In this document: in pieces, positions 7,070 to 16,689 of the stretch
Position numbering within the stretch: position 1 is the stretch's first letter
How the letters are laid out: the number at the start of each line of letters is the position of its first letter
DNA from: Streptococcus mitis
Lineage (GTDB): Bacteria > Bacillota > Bacilli > Lactobacillales > Streptococcaceae
NCBI RefSeq assembly: GCF_946190065.1
Contig: NZ_CAMHZD010000017.1
Coordinates: forward strand, 1 to 53,861
Reading direction: 5' to 3'
Length of the DNA: 53,861 bases
Program-made: the position numbers and the translations under genes
Notes under the pieces: generated by a model
Database searches by the model: none
Seen by the model: only the letters and a program-made list of their open reading frames with translations
What the model was told of the DNA's origin: nothing

Positions 7070-8407
7070 TTAATTTTTAAAACTATGAATTGGTGCTGGA
7101 ATTTGTCCTCCACGAGAGATGAAATCGACAGACGAAGCTCCATTGATTTTCATAACAGGTGCAGTTCCTAATAGGCCTCCAAACTCAATCATATCACCTT
7201 CTTTTCCTTTGGGAATGATACGAACAGCCGTAGTTTTCATGTTGATAACACCAATTGCAGCCTCATCTGCAATCATGGCCGCAATGGTTTCAGCAGGTGT
7301 ATCTTCTGGAATGGCAATCATATCCAAACCAACGGAACAGATAGCAGTCATAGCTTCTAGTTTTTCCAGATTAAGAGAGCCATTTTGCACTGCAGCAATC
7401 ATTCCTTCATCCTCTGAAACAGGGATAAAAGCACCAGACAAACCACCAACTTGGTTGCAAGCCATAACTCCGCCCTTCTTAACTTGGTCGTTCAAGAGAG
7501 CCAAGGCAGCCGTCGTTCCATGCGTACCAACCGTCTCTAGTCCCATTTCTTCTAGGACACGTGCTACAGAGTCTCCAACCGCAGGAGTTGGCGCCAAACT
7601 CAAGTCAACAATACCAAACTCCACACCCAGTCTCTCGCTGGCCATCTGTCCAACCAATTGACCAATACGAGTGATTTTAAATGCAGTCTTCTTGACTGTT
7701 TCGGCTACTACGTCAAAGCTCTCACCACGAACTTTTTCCAAGGCACGCTTTACCACACCAGGACCAGAAACCCCGACATTGATGATAACATCAGCTTCTC
7801 CAACACCGTGGAAGGCACCTGCCATAAACGGATTGTCCTCAACAGCATTAGCGAATACAACCAACTTAGCAGCACCCATATCAGATAGAGTTGCCGTTTC
7901 CTTGATAATACGTCCCATATCTGCCACAGCAGTCATATTAATACCAGACTTGGTTGAGCCGATATTAACTGACGAGCAGACCTTGTCTGTTTCTGCCAAA
8001 GCCCGAGGAATAGAATTGATGAGAATCTCATCTCCCTTTTGATAACCCTTTTGTACCAAGGCAGAGAAACCACCGATAAAGTCCACACCAATTTCTTTCG
8101 CAGCCTTATCAAGCGCTTTTGCCAGAACCACATAGTCTGTCGCATCTGTCGCTGCTCCAATCAGAGAAATAGGAGTCACCGATACACGCTTATTAACGAT
8201 AGGAATTCCCAACTCAGCTGCAATTTCATCCCCAACAGCCACTAAATTAGCCGCCTTGGTCGTAATCTTTTGATAAATTTTCTCCGCAGCACGTTCAATA
8301 TCTGGATCAATACAGTCCAAAAGGGAAATTCCCATGGTAATGGTTCTAATATCGAAGTTTTGCTCCTCAATCATAGCGATGGTTTCAGTAACTTGTCTAA
8401 TATCCAT
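7070..8407 (-). CDS. DUF711 / UPF0210 family protein
   Basis: The 445-residue protein belongs to the UPF0210 (DUF711) family, which has a fold related to pyruvate formate-lyase but no established function. It is rich in Gly/Ala/Val loops such as VGVSGPGVV and [12 protein letters not shown]. The ATG at 8407 is chosen because AGGAGG is 5-6 nt upstream; an in-frame GTG two codons earlier overlaps that site. It starts 9 nt after the ACT-domain gene, a pairing conserved in many Firmicutes and archaea. The small partner is likely an amino-acid-sensing subunit, but this is inference. Confidence 0.9.
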   Translation of the reverse strand: MDIRQVTETIAMIEEQNFDIRTITMGISLLDCIDPDIERAAEKIYQKITTKAANLVAVGDEIAAELGIPIVNKRVSVTPISLIGAATDATDYVVLAKALDKAAKEIGVDFIGGFSALVQKGYQKGDEILINSIPRALAETDKVCSSVNIGSTKSGINMTAVADMGRIIKETATLSDMGAAKLVVFANAVEDNPFMAGAFHGVGEADVIINVGVSGPGVVKRALEKVRGESFDVVAETVKKTAFKITRIGQLVGQMASERLGVEFGIVDLSLAPTPAVGDSVARVLEEMGLETVGTHGTTAALALLNDQVKKGGVMACNQVGGLSGAFIPVSEDEGMIAAVQNGSLNLEKLEAMTAICSVGLDMIAIPEDTPAETIAAMIADEAAIGVINMKTTAVRIIPKGKEGDMIEFGGLLGTAPVMKINGASSVDFISRGGQIPAPIHSFKN

Positions 8408-8416
8408 GTGCACCTC

Positions 8417-8683
8417 CTAGATGTTATACATAGCTTCGAAAATCGCTGCACTCTGAATATTGATTTTTACATTCAAAGTTTGCCCAAAAGCTTCAAATTC
8501 ATTACGAAGATAGGTAAAATCTTGCTTTTTATCACTAGAGACGACAGCCATCATCGTGAAATATTCATCCAAAACAGTTTGAGAGATATCGTCAATATTC
8601 AATCCCAATTCTGCAATTTTACCAGAAACACCTGCAACAATTCCAGATTTATCTTTACCAACAACAGTTATAATCGCTTTCAT
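8417..8683 (-). CDS. ACT-domain protein (UPF0237)
   Basis: The 88-residue protein is a single ACT domain (beta-alpha-beta-beta-alpha-beta), beginning MKAIITVVGKDKSGIVAGVS, the ligand-binding Gly-rich turn typical of GcvR-like ACT domains. ACT domains bind amino acids to regulate partners; the only obvious partner is the DUF711 protein encoded next. The start at 8683 has a GGAG site. The frame continues further upstream to 8776, but that part overlaps the promoter and lacks a ribosome site. Confidence 0.9.
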   Translation of the reverse strand: MKAIITVVGKDKSGIVAGVSGKIAELGLNIDDISQTVLDEYFTMMAVVSSDKKQDFTYLRNEFEAFGQTLNVKINIQSAAIFEAMYNI

Positions 8684-8745
8684 AAGCAAACTCCAATTCT
8701 TCTTAAAATAGGAAACCTGAACATTTAGCAGATTTCTTCTTAAAT

Positions 8746-8754
8746 AGTATAGCA
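8746..8754 (-). promoter_or_regulatory. Extended -10 promoter of the ACT/DUF711 pair
   Basis: TGCTATACT on the minus strand (extended -10). A TTGAGT lies 19 nt further upstream, inside the tail of the ribosomal operon terminator, so promoter and terminator overlap. Confidence 0.6.
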
Positions 8755-8773
8755 TAATTCTAACTAAAATACT

Positions 8774-8832
8774 CAAAAACGCCTGCTTACGAAGTTGTTC
8801 TTAGGAAAAAAACAATTTCGTAAACAAGCGTC
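8774..8832 (-). terminator. Terminator of the ribosomal operon
   Basis: A very long imperfect stem (GCTTGTTTACGAAATTGTT paired with AACAACTTCGTAAGCAGGC) is followed by GTTTTTG on the minus strand. It closes the transcription unit that started at rpsJ. Confidence 0.85.
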
Positions 8833-8839
8833 TACTATC

Positions 8840-8938
8840 CCAACTTATGATGAGTGTTCCCGCTAGGACCTAAATCCTAGCGGTAGACCAGAGCTAGACT
8901 AAGAGTACAAGACTCCATCATCATAACACTCAACAAAA
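8840..8938 (-). ncRNA. L17 downstream element (L17DE) in the rplQ 3' UTR
   Basis: Directly after rplQ the minus strand folds into a closed element. GAGTGTT near the 5' side pairs with AACACTC on the 3' side, with repeated ATGATG/CATCAT next to it. A perfect 9-bp hairpin (CCGCTAGGA with TCCTAGCGG) lies on the distal arm. A structured RNA of this kind immediately downstream of L17 genes in Lactobacillales is known as the L17 downstream element; its function is not known. The assignment rests on position and fold, not on a covariance search. Confidence 0.75.
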
Positions 8939-8947
8939 TTGATGATT

Positions 8948-9334
8948 TTATACTAATTCGATGATCGCCATTGGCGCTGCATCACCACGACGTGGTTCAG
9001 TTTTAAGGATACGAGTGTATCCACCGTTACGTTCAGCATAACGAGGTGCGATTTCTGAGAACAATTTTTGAAGTGCTGTAGTAGAAGTGTACTTGTCAGT
9101 TGCTTCATCATAGTTTTCAGATGCGATTTCATTACGTACGAAAGCAGCTGCTTGACGACGTGCATGCAAATCACCACGTTTACCTAGAGTAATCATTTTT
9201 TCAACAGTTTTACGGATTTCTTTAGCACGAGCTTCAGTTGTCACGATTGATTCGTTGATCAAAAGGTCAGTTGTCAAATCGCGAAGCATTGCTTTACGTT
9301 GTGAGCTAGTGCGTCCTAGTTTACGGTAAGCCAT
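8948..9334 (-). CDS. rplQ: 50S ribosomal protein L17
   Basis: The 128-residue L17 begins [20 protein letters not shown], the family signature. It sits near the polypeptide exit region of the large subunit. It is the last gene of the operon, 11 nt after rpoA, with a strong AGGAGG ribosome site. Its 3' UTR carries the L17 downstream element and then the operon terminator. Confidence 0.98.
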   Translation of the reverse strand: MAYRKLGRTSSQRKAMLRDLTTDLLINESIVTTEARAKEIRKTVEKMITLGKRGDLHARRQAAAFVRNEIASENYDEATDKYTSTTALQKLFSEIAPRYAERNGGYTRILKTEPRRGDAAPMAIIELV

Positions 9335-9345
9335 TTATTCCTCCT

Positions 9346-10281
9346 TTATTTATCTTTTAATCCAAGACCCAAATCAATAAGTTTGAATTTCACTTCTTCC
9401 AAACTCTTGCGTCCAAGATTTCGTACTTTCATCATCTCTGCTTCAGATTTTTCTGTCAAGTCATGCACGGTATTGATACCGGCACGTTTCAAACAGTTGT
9501 ATGAACGCACAGACAAATCCAGTTCCTCAATCGTACGATCCAAAATACGGTCGTCAGATTCAGTGTCAGCTTCTTTCATCACTTCAGTTGACTTGGCAAT
9601 CTCAGTAAGATTTGTAAACAAATCAAGATGTTCTGTCAAAATACGTGCTGAAAGCCCTAAAGCATCTTCTGGAATAATTGTTCCATTAGTTAAGATTTCA
9701 AGGGTTAATTTGTCAAATCCATCATTGCTACCTACACGAGCAGGTTCCACTTGATAGTTGACTTTTGTAACTGGTGTATAAATAGAATCTACAGCAAGTG
9801 TTCCAACTGGTGCATTATCTTTTTTATTTTCATCAGCAGGTACATATCCACGACCACTGTTAACAGTCATAGTCGCTTTTAGAGAAGAACCTTCACCGAT
9901 TGTAAAAAGATAATGATCTGGATTTACAATTTCGATATCGCTATCTGTCAAAATGTCACCAGCTGTTACTTCAGCAGGACCTTCAACATCTAGTTCGATG
10001 ATTTTTTCGTCTTCAACGTACGATTTCACTGCAATTCCTTTAATGTTCAGAATGATTTGCATCACGTCTTCACGAACACCTGGAACTGTGTCAAACTCAT
10101 GTAACACACCATCAATATTGATAGATGTCACAGCTGCTCCTGGTAGAGAAGCTAGAAGTACACGACGAAGAGAGTTACCAAGAGTTGTACCGTAGCCACG
10201 TTCAAGTGGTTCGATTACAAACTTGCCATAATCTTTATTTTCATCAATTTTTGTTATATTTGGTTTTTCAAACTCGATCAT
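9346..10281 (-). CDS. rpoA: RNA polymerase alpha subunit
   Basis: The 311-residue alpha subunit has an N-terminal dimerisation/assembly domain (about 1-228, with [15 protein letters not shown]), a linker, and a C-terminal domain (about the last 60 residues, with [13 protein letters not shown]) that contacts UP elements and activators. It lies between rpsK and rplQ as in nearly all Firmicutes. Confidence 0.98.
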   Translation of the reverse strand: MIEFEKPNITKIDENKDYGKFVIEPLERGYGTTLGNSLRRVLLASLPGAAVTSINIDGVLHEFDTVPGVREDVMQIILNIKGIAVKSYVEDEKIIELDVEGPAEVTAGDILTDSDIEIVNPDHYLFTIGEGSSLKATMTVNSGRGYVPADENKKDNAPVGTLAVDSIYTPVTKVNYQVEPARVGSNDGFDKLTLEILTNGTIIPEDALGLSARILTEHLDLFTNLTEIAKSTEVMKEADTESDDRILDRTIEELDLSVRSYNCLKRAGINTVHDLTEKSEAEMMKVRNLGRKSLEEVKFKLIDLGLGLKDK

Positions 10282-10323
10282 TTAGTTACTCCCTCTTAAA
10301 CGAAAAGCAGTGTAATGCGATGA

Positions 10324-10707
10324 TTATACACGGCGACGTTTTGGAGGACGAGCACCATTGTGTGGCACTGGAGTCACATCACGAATTGCTGTTACTTCAA
10401 GACCAGCGGCAGCAAGCGCACGAATAGCTGACTCACGACCAGAACCTGGACCTTTTACAGTAACTTCAACTGATTTAAGACCGTGTTCTTGTGCAGATTT
10501 AGCAGCAGCTTCAGAAGCCATTTGAGCAGCGAATGGTGTAGATTTACGAGAACCTTTGAAACCAAGAGCACCAGCTGATGACCAAGCAATTGCATTACCA
10601 TGCACATCAGTAATCATAACAATAGTGTTATTAAATGTAGCGTGAATATGAGCAATACCAGATTCGATATTCTTTTTCACACGACGTTTACGTGTTGGTT
10701 TAGCCAA
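10324..10707 (-). CDS. rpsK: 30S ribosomal protein S11
   Basis: The 127-residue platform protein lies near the E site. It includes [17 protein letters not shown] and ends in the basic [11 protein letters not shown] tail typical of S11. It starts 17 nt after rpsM with an AGGAGG-type site. Confidence 0.98.
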
Positions 10708-10724
10708 GACTTTTACCTCCTATA

Positions 10725-11090
10725 TTATTTTTTCTTACCAGCAATCGCAACAGCTTTACCTTTACGAGTGCGAGCGTTGTTTTTAGTGTTTTGTCCACGG
10801 ACAGGAAGTCCACGACGGTGACGGATACCACGGTATGAACCGATTTCCATCAAACGTTTGATGTTCAAGTTTACTTCACGACGAAGGTCACCTTCAACTT
10901 TGATTGCATCCACTTCACGACGGATAGCATCTTCTTGATCTGATGTAAGATCACGTACACGAACATCTTCTGAGATTCCAGCAGCAGCCAAAATTTTCTT
11001 AGATGTTGCAAGTCCGATACCATAAACATAAGTCAATGAGATTACTACGCGTTTGTCATTTGGAATGTCAACTCCAGCAATACGAGCCAT
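10725..11090 (-). CDS. rpsM: 30S ribosomal protein S13
   Basis: The 121-residue head protein contacts the P-site tRNA and 50S bridges B1a/B1b. It begins [15 protein letters not shown], has a helix-two-turns-helix core, and ends in the basic tail [15 protein letters not shown]-like sequence seen in the family (here [16 protein letters not shown]). It is part of the infA-rplQ sub-operon. Confidence 0.98.
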
Positions 11091-11107
11091 GTTTTCTCCT
11101 TTCTATC

Positions 11108-11224
11108 TTATCCTTGACGTTGTTTGTGTTTTGGATTTGCTGGGCAAATTACCATAACACGACCATTACGACGAATAACTTTACAGTATTCGCAAATTGG
11201 TTTGACCGATGGTCTTACTTTCAT
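11108..11224 (-). CDS. rpmJ: 50S ribosomal protein L36
   Basis: The gene encodes 38 residues. The protein begins [15 protein letters not shown] and carries the four zinc ligands of the C+ form: Cys11, Cys14, Cys27 and His33. A second, zinc-free paralogue is not seen in the window. It lies between infA and rpsM, spaced 24 and 17 nt. Confidence 0.97.
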
Positions 11225-11248
11225 TTCTTATCCCTCCAAGTTTTTCGA

Positions 11249-11467
11249 TTATTTAAAGCGGTAAGTGATACGTCCACGTGTCAAGTCATATGGACTCATT
11301 TCGACAGTAACACGATCTCCCGCTAAAATACGAATATAGTTTTTACGAATTTTACCAGAAACTGTTGCTAAAATCTGATGTCCATTTTCAAGTTCAACCG
11401 TAAACATTGCATTCGGCATTGTATCAACTACTTTGCCTTCAACTTCAATCACATCGTCTTTTGCCAC
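11249..11467 (-). CDS. infA: Translation initiation factor IF-1
   Basis: The 72-residue OB-fold protein binds the ribosomal A site during initiation. It begins with a GTG codon (Met-Ala-Lys-Asp-Asp-Val), with GGAGGTG 7 nt upstream. The reading frame extends further upstream, but that part overlaps the promoter at 11541-11569 region's leader and has no start signal. It is the first gene after an internal promoter. Confidence 0.97.
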   Translation of the reverse strand: MAKDDVIEVEGKVVDTMPNAMFTVELENGHQILATVSGKIRKNYIRILAGDRVTVEMSPYDLTRGRITYRFK

Positions 11468-11540
11468 GCAAAAGCACCTCCATAAATTTCGATTCGATGC
11501 CTCTAGACACAGAGACAACAATTATAAGTCAGACTATCTC

Positions 11541-11569
11541 AGTATAACATTTGTAGCGGATTTTTGCAA
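11541..11569 (-). promoter_or_regulatory. Internal promoter before infA
   Basis: TTGCAA (11564-11569), 17 nt, TATACT (11541-11546), with TGT before the -10. The -35 and extended -10 layout is the same as in the rpsJ promoter, suggesting matched control of the infA-rplQ half of the operon. Confidence 0.85.
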
Positions 11570-11583
11570 GTGTGAAAAACGCT

Positions 11584-12222
11584 TTATTTCAAATTTGTCA
11601 ATACTTTTTCGATATCTGAGAAGACATCATTGATATCTTGATTACCTTCGATGTCATGAACCAAACCTTTGGCACGGTAGTGAGCAATGATTGGTTCTCC
11701 TTGAGCAATATTAACATCCAAACGACGTTTCACTGTCTCAGGTTTATCATCTTCACGTTGGTAATAATCTTCTTCTTTATAGTCAACTGGTGGGTTAAAG
11801 ACCTTGTGGAAAGTTTCTCCAGTTACGCGGTGGATAATACGGCCACTTAAACGTTCCAAGAGGCTATCTGGATTCACTTCAATGTTGATGACACCCTCTA
11901 GTTCAATGCCAAGTTCAGCCAATGTTTTGTCCAAGGCATGAGCTTGTTCGATTGTACGTGGGTAACCATCCAACAAGAATCCTGTTTCTTTAATATCATC
12001 TTGTGAAAGACGTTCTTTTACGATTCCATTTGTAACTTCATCAGGAACCAATTCACCCTTGTCAATGTATGACTTAGCAAGAACACCCATTTCAGTTTGA
12101 TTTGCCATAGCAGCACGGAACATATCACCTGTTGAGATATGTGCAACATGGAATTGTTCTACAATTTTTGCTGCTTGAGTTCCCTTACCTGCACCAGGTA
12201 AGCCCATAATCAAAAGATTCAT
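11584..12222 (-). CDS. adk: Adenylate kinase
   Basis: The 212-residue enzyme interconverts ATP + AMP and 2 ADP. The P-loop [10 protein letters not shown] is at residues 7-16. The LID region (about 125-160, with [15 protein letters not shown]) lacks the four zinc cysteines found in Bacillus-type enzymes, as in other streptococci. It follows secY after a 150-bp hairpin-rich gap. Confidence 0.98.
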
Positions 12223-12239
12223 GATTTGATCTCCTTATT

Positions 12240-12366
12240 TTATTTTTAAATAGAAGCAAAAAGTCTTTTCACCCCTATTTAAAAACAAAATAGAAGAGGG
12301 GAGACCAAACTCTCACAAATGTCAGAGTTTAAACCTCCACTCCCTCAGCATTTACTGAGTCAGTAA
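12240..12366 (-). repeat. Hairpin-rich spacer between secY and adk
   Basis: Three successive inverted repeats lie on the minus strand. AGCATTTACT pairs with AGTAAATGCT right after the secY stop, AAACTCT with AGAGTTT, and CTATTT with AAATAG. None has a convincing terminal T-run, so they look like processing or stability structures rather than terminators. Confidence 0.55.
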
Positions 12367-12372
12367 ATGCTT

Positions 12373-13683
12373 TTATTCTGTTCTATCCATGAAACCAACA
12401 TACTTACGTTTCAATAGGTAACCTTCCAATTGTTTGATTCCTTCAATACCTGTAGAGATAATGATCAAAAGACTGGTTCCTCCAAAAGCAACTGCCTCTG
12501 AAAGTCCAAAGAAATCTTTTGCTACAATCGGTAAAATAGAAATCACACCAAGGAAGAGAGAACCAACAGTTGCAAGACGACGAAGAAGTTTAGACATATA
12601 TTCTTCTGTACCTTTACCAGGACGAACTCCGTGGATATAGGCACCGCTCTTTTGTAGGTTCTCTGCCGCTTTTTCAGGATTAATCTGTACAAACGTATAG
12701 AAGAATGTAAAGAGAATAATCAATAAAGCATACATGGCAATACCAGTTGGTGAAGTTGTTGCCAGCATTTCTTGTGCTGTTCTTACCCAAGCCCAATCAT
12801 GACCTGTAGCGCTCAAAAACTGAAGAATAGCCGCTGGCGCTGCAGTGATCGAACTTGCAAAGATAACAGGGATAACTCCAGCAGGGTTTACCTTCAAAGG
12901 AAGGTAAGAGCTAGATGGAGCACCTTGTGCAACCTTAGTATATTGGATTGGAATTTTGTATTCTGCTTGTTGAACATAAGTTGTAAAGTAAATAATCAAC
13001 AATACAGTAATAATCAAAATGATTACGAAAATGATAGATGAGTTGATACGGCTACTTGGGACGTTCACAAAGTAGTCCACATAGATGCCCTGAATCATCT
13101 CTGGAATTGAGGCAACAATCCCGGCAAAGATAATCATAGAAACACCATTTCCGTATCCCTTATCTGTAATTTGCTCCCCCAACCAAGTAACAATCATGCT
13201 ACCAGCTGTTAAGATGATACCAATCATGATAAAGACTTGTGGAGTAAGAGCTGTTTTCAACAATTGAGCTCCAGCCAAAGTATTAAAACCAGCTGTAATC
13301 CCGATAGATTGCACAAAGGCTAAAACAAGAGCAATATAACGAGTAGCTTGATTCAATTTTCTTCGACCTACTTCCCCTTGTTTACCCCACTCTACAAACT
13401 TGGGTAAAATATCCATTTGCAAGAGTTGAACAACGATAGAGGCCGTAATGTAAGGGCTAACACCAAGAGCAAAAACTGAGAAGTTTTTCAAGGCATTCCC
13501 TGACACCAAGCTCAACATGTTTAAGAAGGATAATCCACTTAAAGCATTCAAGCTATTGGCATTCACACCAGGAACTGTAATGCTAGTTCCGATACGAAAA
13601 ACCAAAACGATAAAAATTGTAAATAAAATTTTTGATCGAACCTTCTTGACTTTAAGAGCTTCTCTTAATAATTTAAAAAACAT
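12373..13683 (-). CDS. secY: Preprotein translocase subunit SecY
   Basis: The 436-residue integral membrane channel of the Sec machinery has ten hydrophobic segments. The cytoplasmic loops carry the conserved KWGKQGEVGRRKLNQATRY-like region and the late loop RPGKGTEEYMSKLLRRL that contacts ribosome and SecA. It is placed between rplO and adk, the usual spc position. It is the housekeeping SecY, not the accessory SecY2, which is shorter and linked to serine-rich adhesins. Confidence 0.98.
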   Translation of the reverse strand: MFFKLLREALKVKKVRSKILFTIFIVLVFRIGTSITVPGVNANSLNALSGLSFLNMLSLVSGNALKNFSVFALGVSPYITASIVVQLLQMDILPKFVEWGKQGEVGRRKLNQATRYIALVLAFVQSIGITAGFNTLAGAQLLKTALTPQVFIMIGIILTAGSMIVTWLGEQITDKGYGNGVSMIIFAGIVASIPEMIQGIYVDYFVNVPSSRINSSIIFVIILIITVLLIIYFTTYVQQAEYKIPIQYTKVAQGAPSSSYLPLKVNPAGVIPVIFASSITAAPAAILQFLSATGHDWAWVRTAQEMLATTSPTGIAMYALLIILFTFFYTFVQINPEKAAENLQKSGAYIHGVRPGKGTEEYMSKLLRRLATVGSLFLGVISILPIVAKDFFGLSEAVAFGGTSLLIIISTGIEGIKQLEGYLLKRKYVGFMDRTE

Positions 13684-13695
13684 AGGTCACCTCTC

Positions 13696-14136
13696 TTAGA
13701 TGACTTCTACTGAACCACCTTTAGCAGTGATAGCTTCTTCAGCTGATTTAGAGAATTTAGCTGCTTTCACAGTCAATTTCTTAGTCAACTCACCGTTACC
13801 AAGAATTTTAATACCTGATTTTTCAGCTTTAACAATTCCTGCTTCGATAAGAACAACTGGAGTAACTTCAGCACCATCTTCAAAGACGTTCAATTGGTCA
13901 AGGTTCACAATTGCGTATTCTTTAGCGTTGATGTTAGTGAATCCACGTTTTGGAAGACGACGGAACAATGGAGTTTGTCCACCTTCAAAACCAAGGCGAA
14001 CTCCGCCACCGCTACGAGCTTTTTGACCTTTTTGACCACGACCAGATGTTTTACCGTTACCTGATGAAGTACCACGACCAACGCGGTTACGTACTTTACG
14101 AGAACCTTCTGCAGGTTTCAATTCATGAAGTTTCAT
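13696..14136 (-). CDS. rplO: 50S ribosomal protein L15
   Basis: The 146-residue L15 begins [20 protein letters not shown], with the Gly/Lys/Arg-rich N-terminal extension ([20 protein letters not shown]) that penetrates 23S rRNA. It starts after a 144-bp gap containing two hairpins and ends 12 nt before secY. Confidence 0.98.
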   Translation of the reverse strand: MKLHELKPAEGSRKVRNRVGRGTSSGNGKTSGRGQKGQKARSGGGVRLGFEGGQTPLFRRLPKRGFTNINAKEYAIVNLDQLNVFEDGAEVTPVVLIEAGIVKAEKSGIKILGNGELTKKLTVKAAKFSKSAEEAITAKGGSVEVI

Positions 14137-14159
14137 TTTTATTTTCTCCTCTTTTGTAA

Positions 14160-14278
14160 AATGCTAGCGCCGATAAGGGAGAAAAGGTTGTCTCCCCCAT
14201 CAACTCGCCTATACGACGTCATCATAAATGACTATATCTAGTTTTAGGGGATGGTATACTGCACATCCCCTAAAAATT
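14160..14278 (-). repeat. Strong hairpins between rpmD and rplO
   Basis: A perfect 12-bp stem (TTTTAGGGGATG with CATCCCCTAAAA, loop 10 nt, about 14232-14275) lies right after the rpmD stop. It is followed by a weaker GGGAGA/TCTCCC stem. There is no T-run after either on the minus strand, so transcription should continue. The first may protect or cleave the mRNA. Confidence 0.6.
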
Positions 14279-14280
14279 CA

Positions 14281-14463
14281 TTAGTTTACTTCTTCAACTG
14301 TTACCAAGTGAGATACTGCTGTGATCATACCACGGATAGCAGCGTTGTCTTCTTTAATAACAGAGCTGTTCAATTTGCCAAGTCCAAGTGCTACAACAGT
14401 TTTACGTTGTGATGGAATGCGTCCGATTGGAGACTTAGTCAAAGTAATTTTAATTTGAGCCAT
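14281..14463 (-). CDS. rpmD: 50S ribosomal protein L30
   Basis: The 60-residue L30 begins [20 protein letters not shown], with the ferredoxin-like L30 core. The start at 14463 gives the standard length and has GGGG just upstream; the frame extends 18 codons further into rpsE but that part is not conserved in character. It follows rpsE at 13 nt. Confidence 0.97.
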   Translation of the reverse strand: MAQIKITLTKSPIGRIPSQRKTVVALGLGKLNSSVIKEDNAAIRGMITAVSHLVTVEEVN

Positions 14464-14476
14464 TTTATCCCCTTTC

Positions 14477-14971
14477 TTATGCCAAATCAGAAACTGAAAT
14501 ACCACGAAGGGCAGCAACTTCTTCAGCGCGTTTCAATTGTTTCAAACCTTCAACAGTTGCACGAACAATGTTGATTGGAGTGTTAGAACCAAGTGATTTA
14601 GATGTAATATCTGCCACACCTGCCAATTCCACAACGGCACGAACTGCACCACCAGCGGCAACTCCAGAACCTTCTACAGCAGGTTTCAACAATACTTTAG
14701 CTCCACCGAATTCTGAAAGAACTTCGTGTGGGATTGTTGTTCCAACCATAGGAACTTCGATCAAGTTTTTCTTAGCATCATCTACTGCTTTACGGATTGC
14801 TTCTGGAACTTCTTGAGCTTTACCAGTACCAAATCCTACGCGACCGTTGTGGTCACCAACAACAACAAGAGCTGCGAAACGAAGACGACGTCCACCTTTA
14901 ACAACTTTTGTAACACGGTTGACAGCAACTACGCGTTCTTCTAATTCAACTGCATTGTCTTTAAATGCCAT
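14477..14971 (-). CDS. rpsE: 30S ribosomal protein S5
   Basis: The 164-residue S5 has an N-terminal double-stranded-RNA-binding domain and a C-terminal domain at the S4 interface, where mutations give ram phenotypes or spectinomycin resistance. [20 protein letters not shown] is the loop region characteristic of the family. It sits 17 nt after rplR. Confidence 0.98.
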   Translation of the reverse strand: MAFKDNAVELEERVVAVNRVTKVVKGGRRLRFAALVVVGDHNGRVGFGTGKAQEVPEAIRKAVDDAKKNLIEVPMVGTTIPHEVLSEFGGAKVLLKPAVEGSGVAAGGAVRAVVELAGVADITSKSLGSNTPINIVRATVEGLKQLKRAEEVAALRGISVSDLA

Positions 14972-14988
14972 TTTCTAGTGTCCTCCTA

Positions 14989-15345
14989 TTAGAATTTCAA
15001 TCCGTTTTCACGAGCTGCATCAGCCAAAGCTTTCACACGTCCGTGATATAGATATCCACCGCGGTCGAACACCACTTCTGAAATACCTTTAGCGTTTGCA
15101 CGTTCTGCAACGAGTTTACCGACAGCAACGGCTTGTTCAGTTTTAGTTCCTTTTGAAACTTCTTTGTCAAGAGTTGAAGCACTTGCGAGCGTTACACCCG
15201 CTACGTCATCAATCACTTGAGCGTAGATGCCTGTATTAGAACGGAATACGTTCAAACGTGGGCGATCAGCAGTTCCAGAGAGTTTTCCGCGAACGCGACG
15301 GTGGCGTTTTTGGCGGAGTTTGTTTTTATCTGGTTTTGAAATCAC
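14989..15345 (-). CDS. rplR: 50S ribosomal protein L18
   Basis: The 118-residue 5S-rRNA-binding protein starts at a GTG codon (Met-Ile-Ser-Lys-Pro-Asp-Lys) with GAGGTG 6 nt upstream. The longer frame from 15384 is rejected because L18 proteins begin here. The basic N-terminus [18 protein letters not shown] and the conserved C-terminal [19 protein letters not shown] are seen. Confidence 0.97.
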
Positions 15346-15387
15346 AGTTTTCACCTCTTTAGTTTTAAATCGTGTGCTATGCACAAA

Positions 15388-15426
15388 GTTGGAAAATAGG
15401 TTGGTGGTTGAGAATCAACCACTCAA
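15388..15426 (-). repeat. Hairpin between rplF and rplR
   Basis: GTGGTTGA and TCAACCAC form a perfect 8-bp stem with a 3-nt loop right after the rplF stop codon, without a T-run. It is a likely RNA stability or processing hairpin in the operon. Confidence 0.55.
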
Positions 15427-15428
15427 CA

Positions 15429-15965
15429 TTATTTACCTGTTTTACCTTCTTTACGGCGAACGAATTCACCAACGTAACGGATACCTTTACCTTTATATGG
15501 TTCTGGTGAACGAAGGCTACGTACGTAAGCAGCTGTTTGACCAACTACTTCTTTTGAAATTCCGCTAACAACGATTGTTGTTGGATTTGGAAGTTCAAAA
15601 GTAATTCCTTCTGGAGCTTCAACTTCGTCTGGATGAGATTTACCAACAGCCAAAACAAGTTTAGATCCTTGAAGTTGTGCACGGTAACCAACCCCGCGCA
15701 TTTCAAGTTCTTTCTTGAATCCTTCTGATACACCAACAACCATGTTGTTCAAAAGGGCACGAGTAGTTCCGTGAATAGTTTTCATTTCTTTTGAATCGTT
15801 TGGACGGTGAAGAGTTACTTCAGTACCTTCCACACGGATTTCAATATCTTTTGAGAACTCACGAGTAAGTTCTCCTTTAGGTCCTTTTACAGTTACAACG
15901 TTGTCATTGTTAGTGATTTCAACACCAGCAGGCAACACGATAACTTTATTACCAATACGTGACAT
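15429..15965 (-). CDS. rplF: 50S ribosomal protein L6
   Basis: The 178-residue protein has two repeated alpha/beta domains and lies near the sarcin-ricin loop and GTPase centre. It begins [17 protein letters not shown] and ends with the conserved [24 protein letters not shown]. It is preceded by a 192-bp spacer carrying one copy of a two-hairpin RNA element. Confidence 0.98.
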   Translation of the reverse strand: MSRIGNKVIVLPAGVEITNNDNVVTVKGPKGELTREFSKDIEIRVEGTEVTLHRPNDSKEMKTIHGTTRALLNNMVVGVSEGFKKELEMRGVGYRAQLQGSKLVLAVGKSHPDEVEAPEGITFELPNPTTIVVSGISKEVVGQTAAYVRSLRSPEPYKGKGIRYVGEFVRRKEGKTGK

Positions 15966-16029
15966 GTTTATTTTCTCCTGTTAAATTGTCAGGCCATAAT
16001 GGCCAGTTTTCACGGGGTTAAAGATACTT

Positions 16030-16157
16030 ATTGAGTTCAATAGCTAAATTGAACACGCTCTAAGAACTGTGCAAAATAGATAAGTTGGCTTGTTTGTAAA
16101 CAAACTTCTCCAACTTCCTAATTTTGCTTTGTTCTTTACGAGCTTTGTATCTTGATT
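16030..16157 (-). repeat. Two-hairpin RNA element, copy A (between rpsH and rplF)
   Basis: Hairpin I spans about 16057-16154 on the minus strand. GAGC pairs with GCTC, GAAC with GTTC, GCAAAAT with ATTTTGC; then comes an internal loop with TAGGAA facing TTATCT, then GTTGG with CCAAC and an inner GTTTG/CAAAC hairpin. Hairpin II (16035-16054) is GTTCAAT paired with ATTGAAC. A second element with the same order of stems and loops but different bases lies at 16690-16835. It could be a dispersed streptococcal repeat such as SPRITE; I cannot confirm which. Confidence 0.65.
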
Positions 16158-16556
16158 TTACCAAACGTAAGCGATAACTTCTCCACCAACATTCTTTTGG
16201 CGTGCTTCTTTATCAGTAAGCAAACCTTCAGAAGTTGAAAGGATAGCAATTCCAAGTCCGTTAAGAACTTTTGGAAGGTCTTCACGTTTTTTGTAGACAC
16301 GAAGTCCTGGTTTAGAAACACGTTTCAAGTTAGTGATAACTTTTTCACCGTTTGGTCCGTATTTAAGGAATACACGGATGATGCCTTGTTTGTCATCTTC
16401 GATGATTTCAACGTTTTTTACAAAACCTTCGCGTTTAAGGATTTCAGCAATCCCTTTTTTGATGTTTGATGCAGGTACTTCAAGTACTTCGTGTTTAGCT
16501 TGGTTAGCGTTACGAATACGAGTTAGGAAGTCTGCGATTGGGTCAGTCATAACCAT
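16158..16556 (-). CDS. rpsH: 30S ribosomal protein S8
   Basis: The 132-residue primary binding protein of the 16S central domain begins [18 protein letters not shown] and ends [22 protein letters not shown]. In E. coli S8 is the translational repressor of the spc genes. Here the gene is bracketed by two related structured spacers, the only gene in the operon treated this way. Confidence 0.98.
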   Translation of the reverse strand: MVMTDPIADFLTRIRNANQAKHEVLEVPASNIKKGIAEILKREGFVKNVEIIEDDKQGIIRVFLKYGPNGEKVITNLKRVSKPGLRVYKKREDLPKVLNGLGIAILSTSEGLLTDKEARQKNVGGEVIAYVW

Positions 16557-16689
16557 TTTGTTTTTCTCCTCTTACTAGTAGTTTGCAAGTTGCACTTGCT
16601 AGTTAATACATGATACAAAGAGCGTAACAGCAAGAGCAAAAATAGGCAATTTGATACAGGAGCGATGCTCCAAAGAAAATTGGTCTGTT

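Noticed and set aside
11330-11342. ACGAATA-like cin-box sequence in infA region.
   Set aside because: It lies inside coding sequence, without a T-rich -25 or a following gene start.
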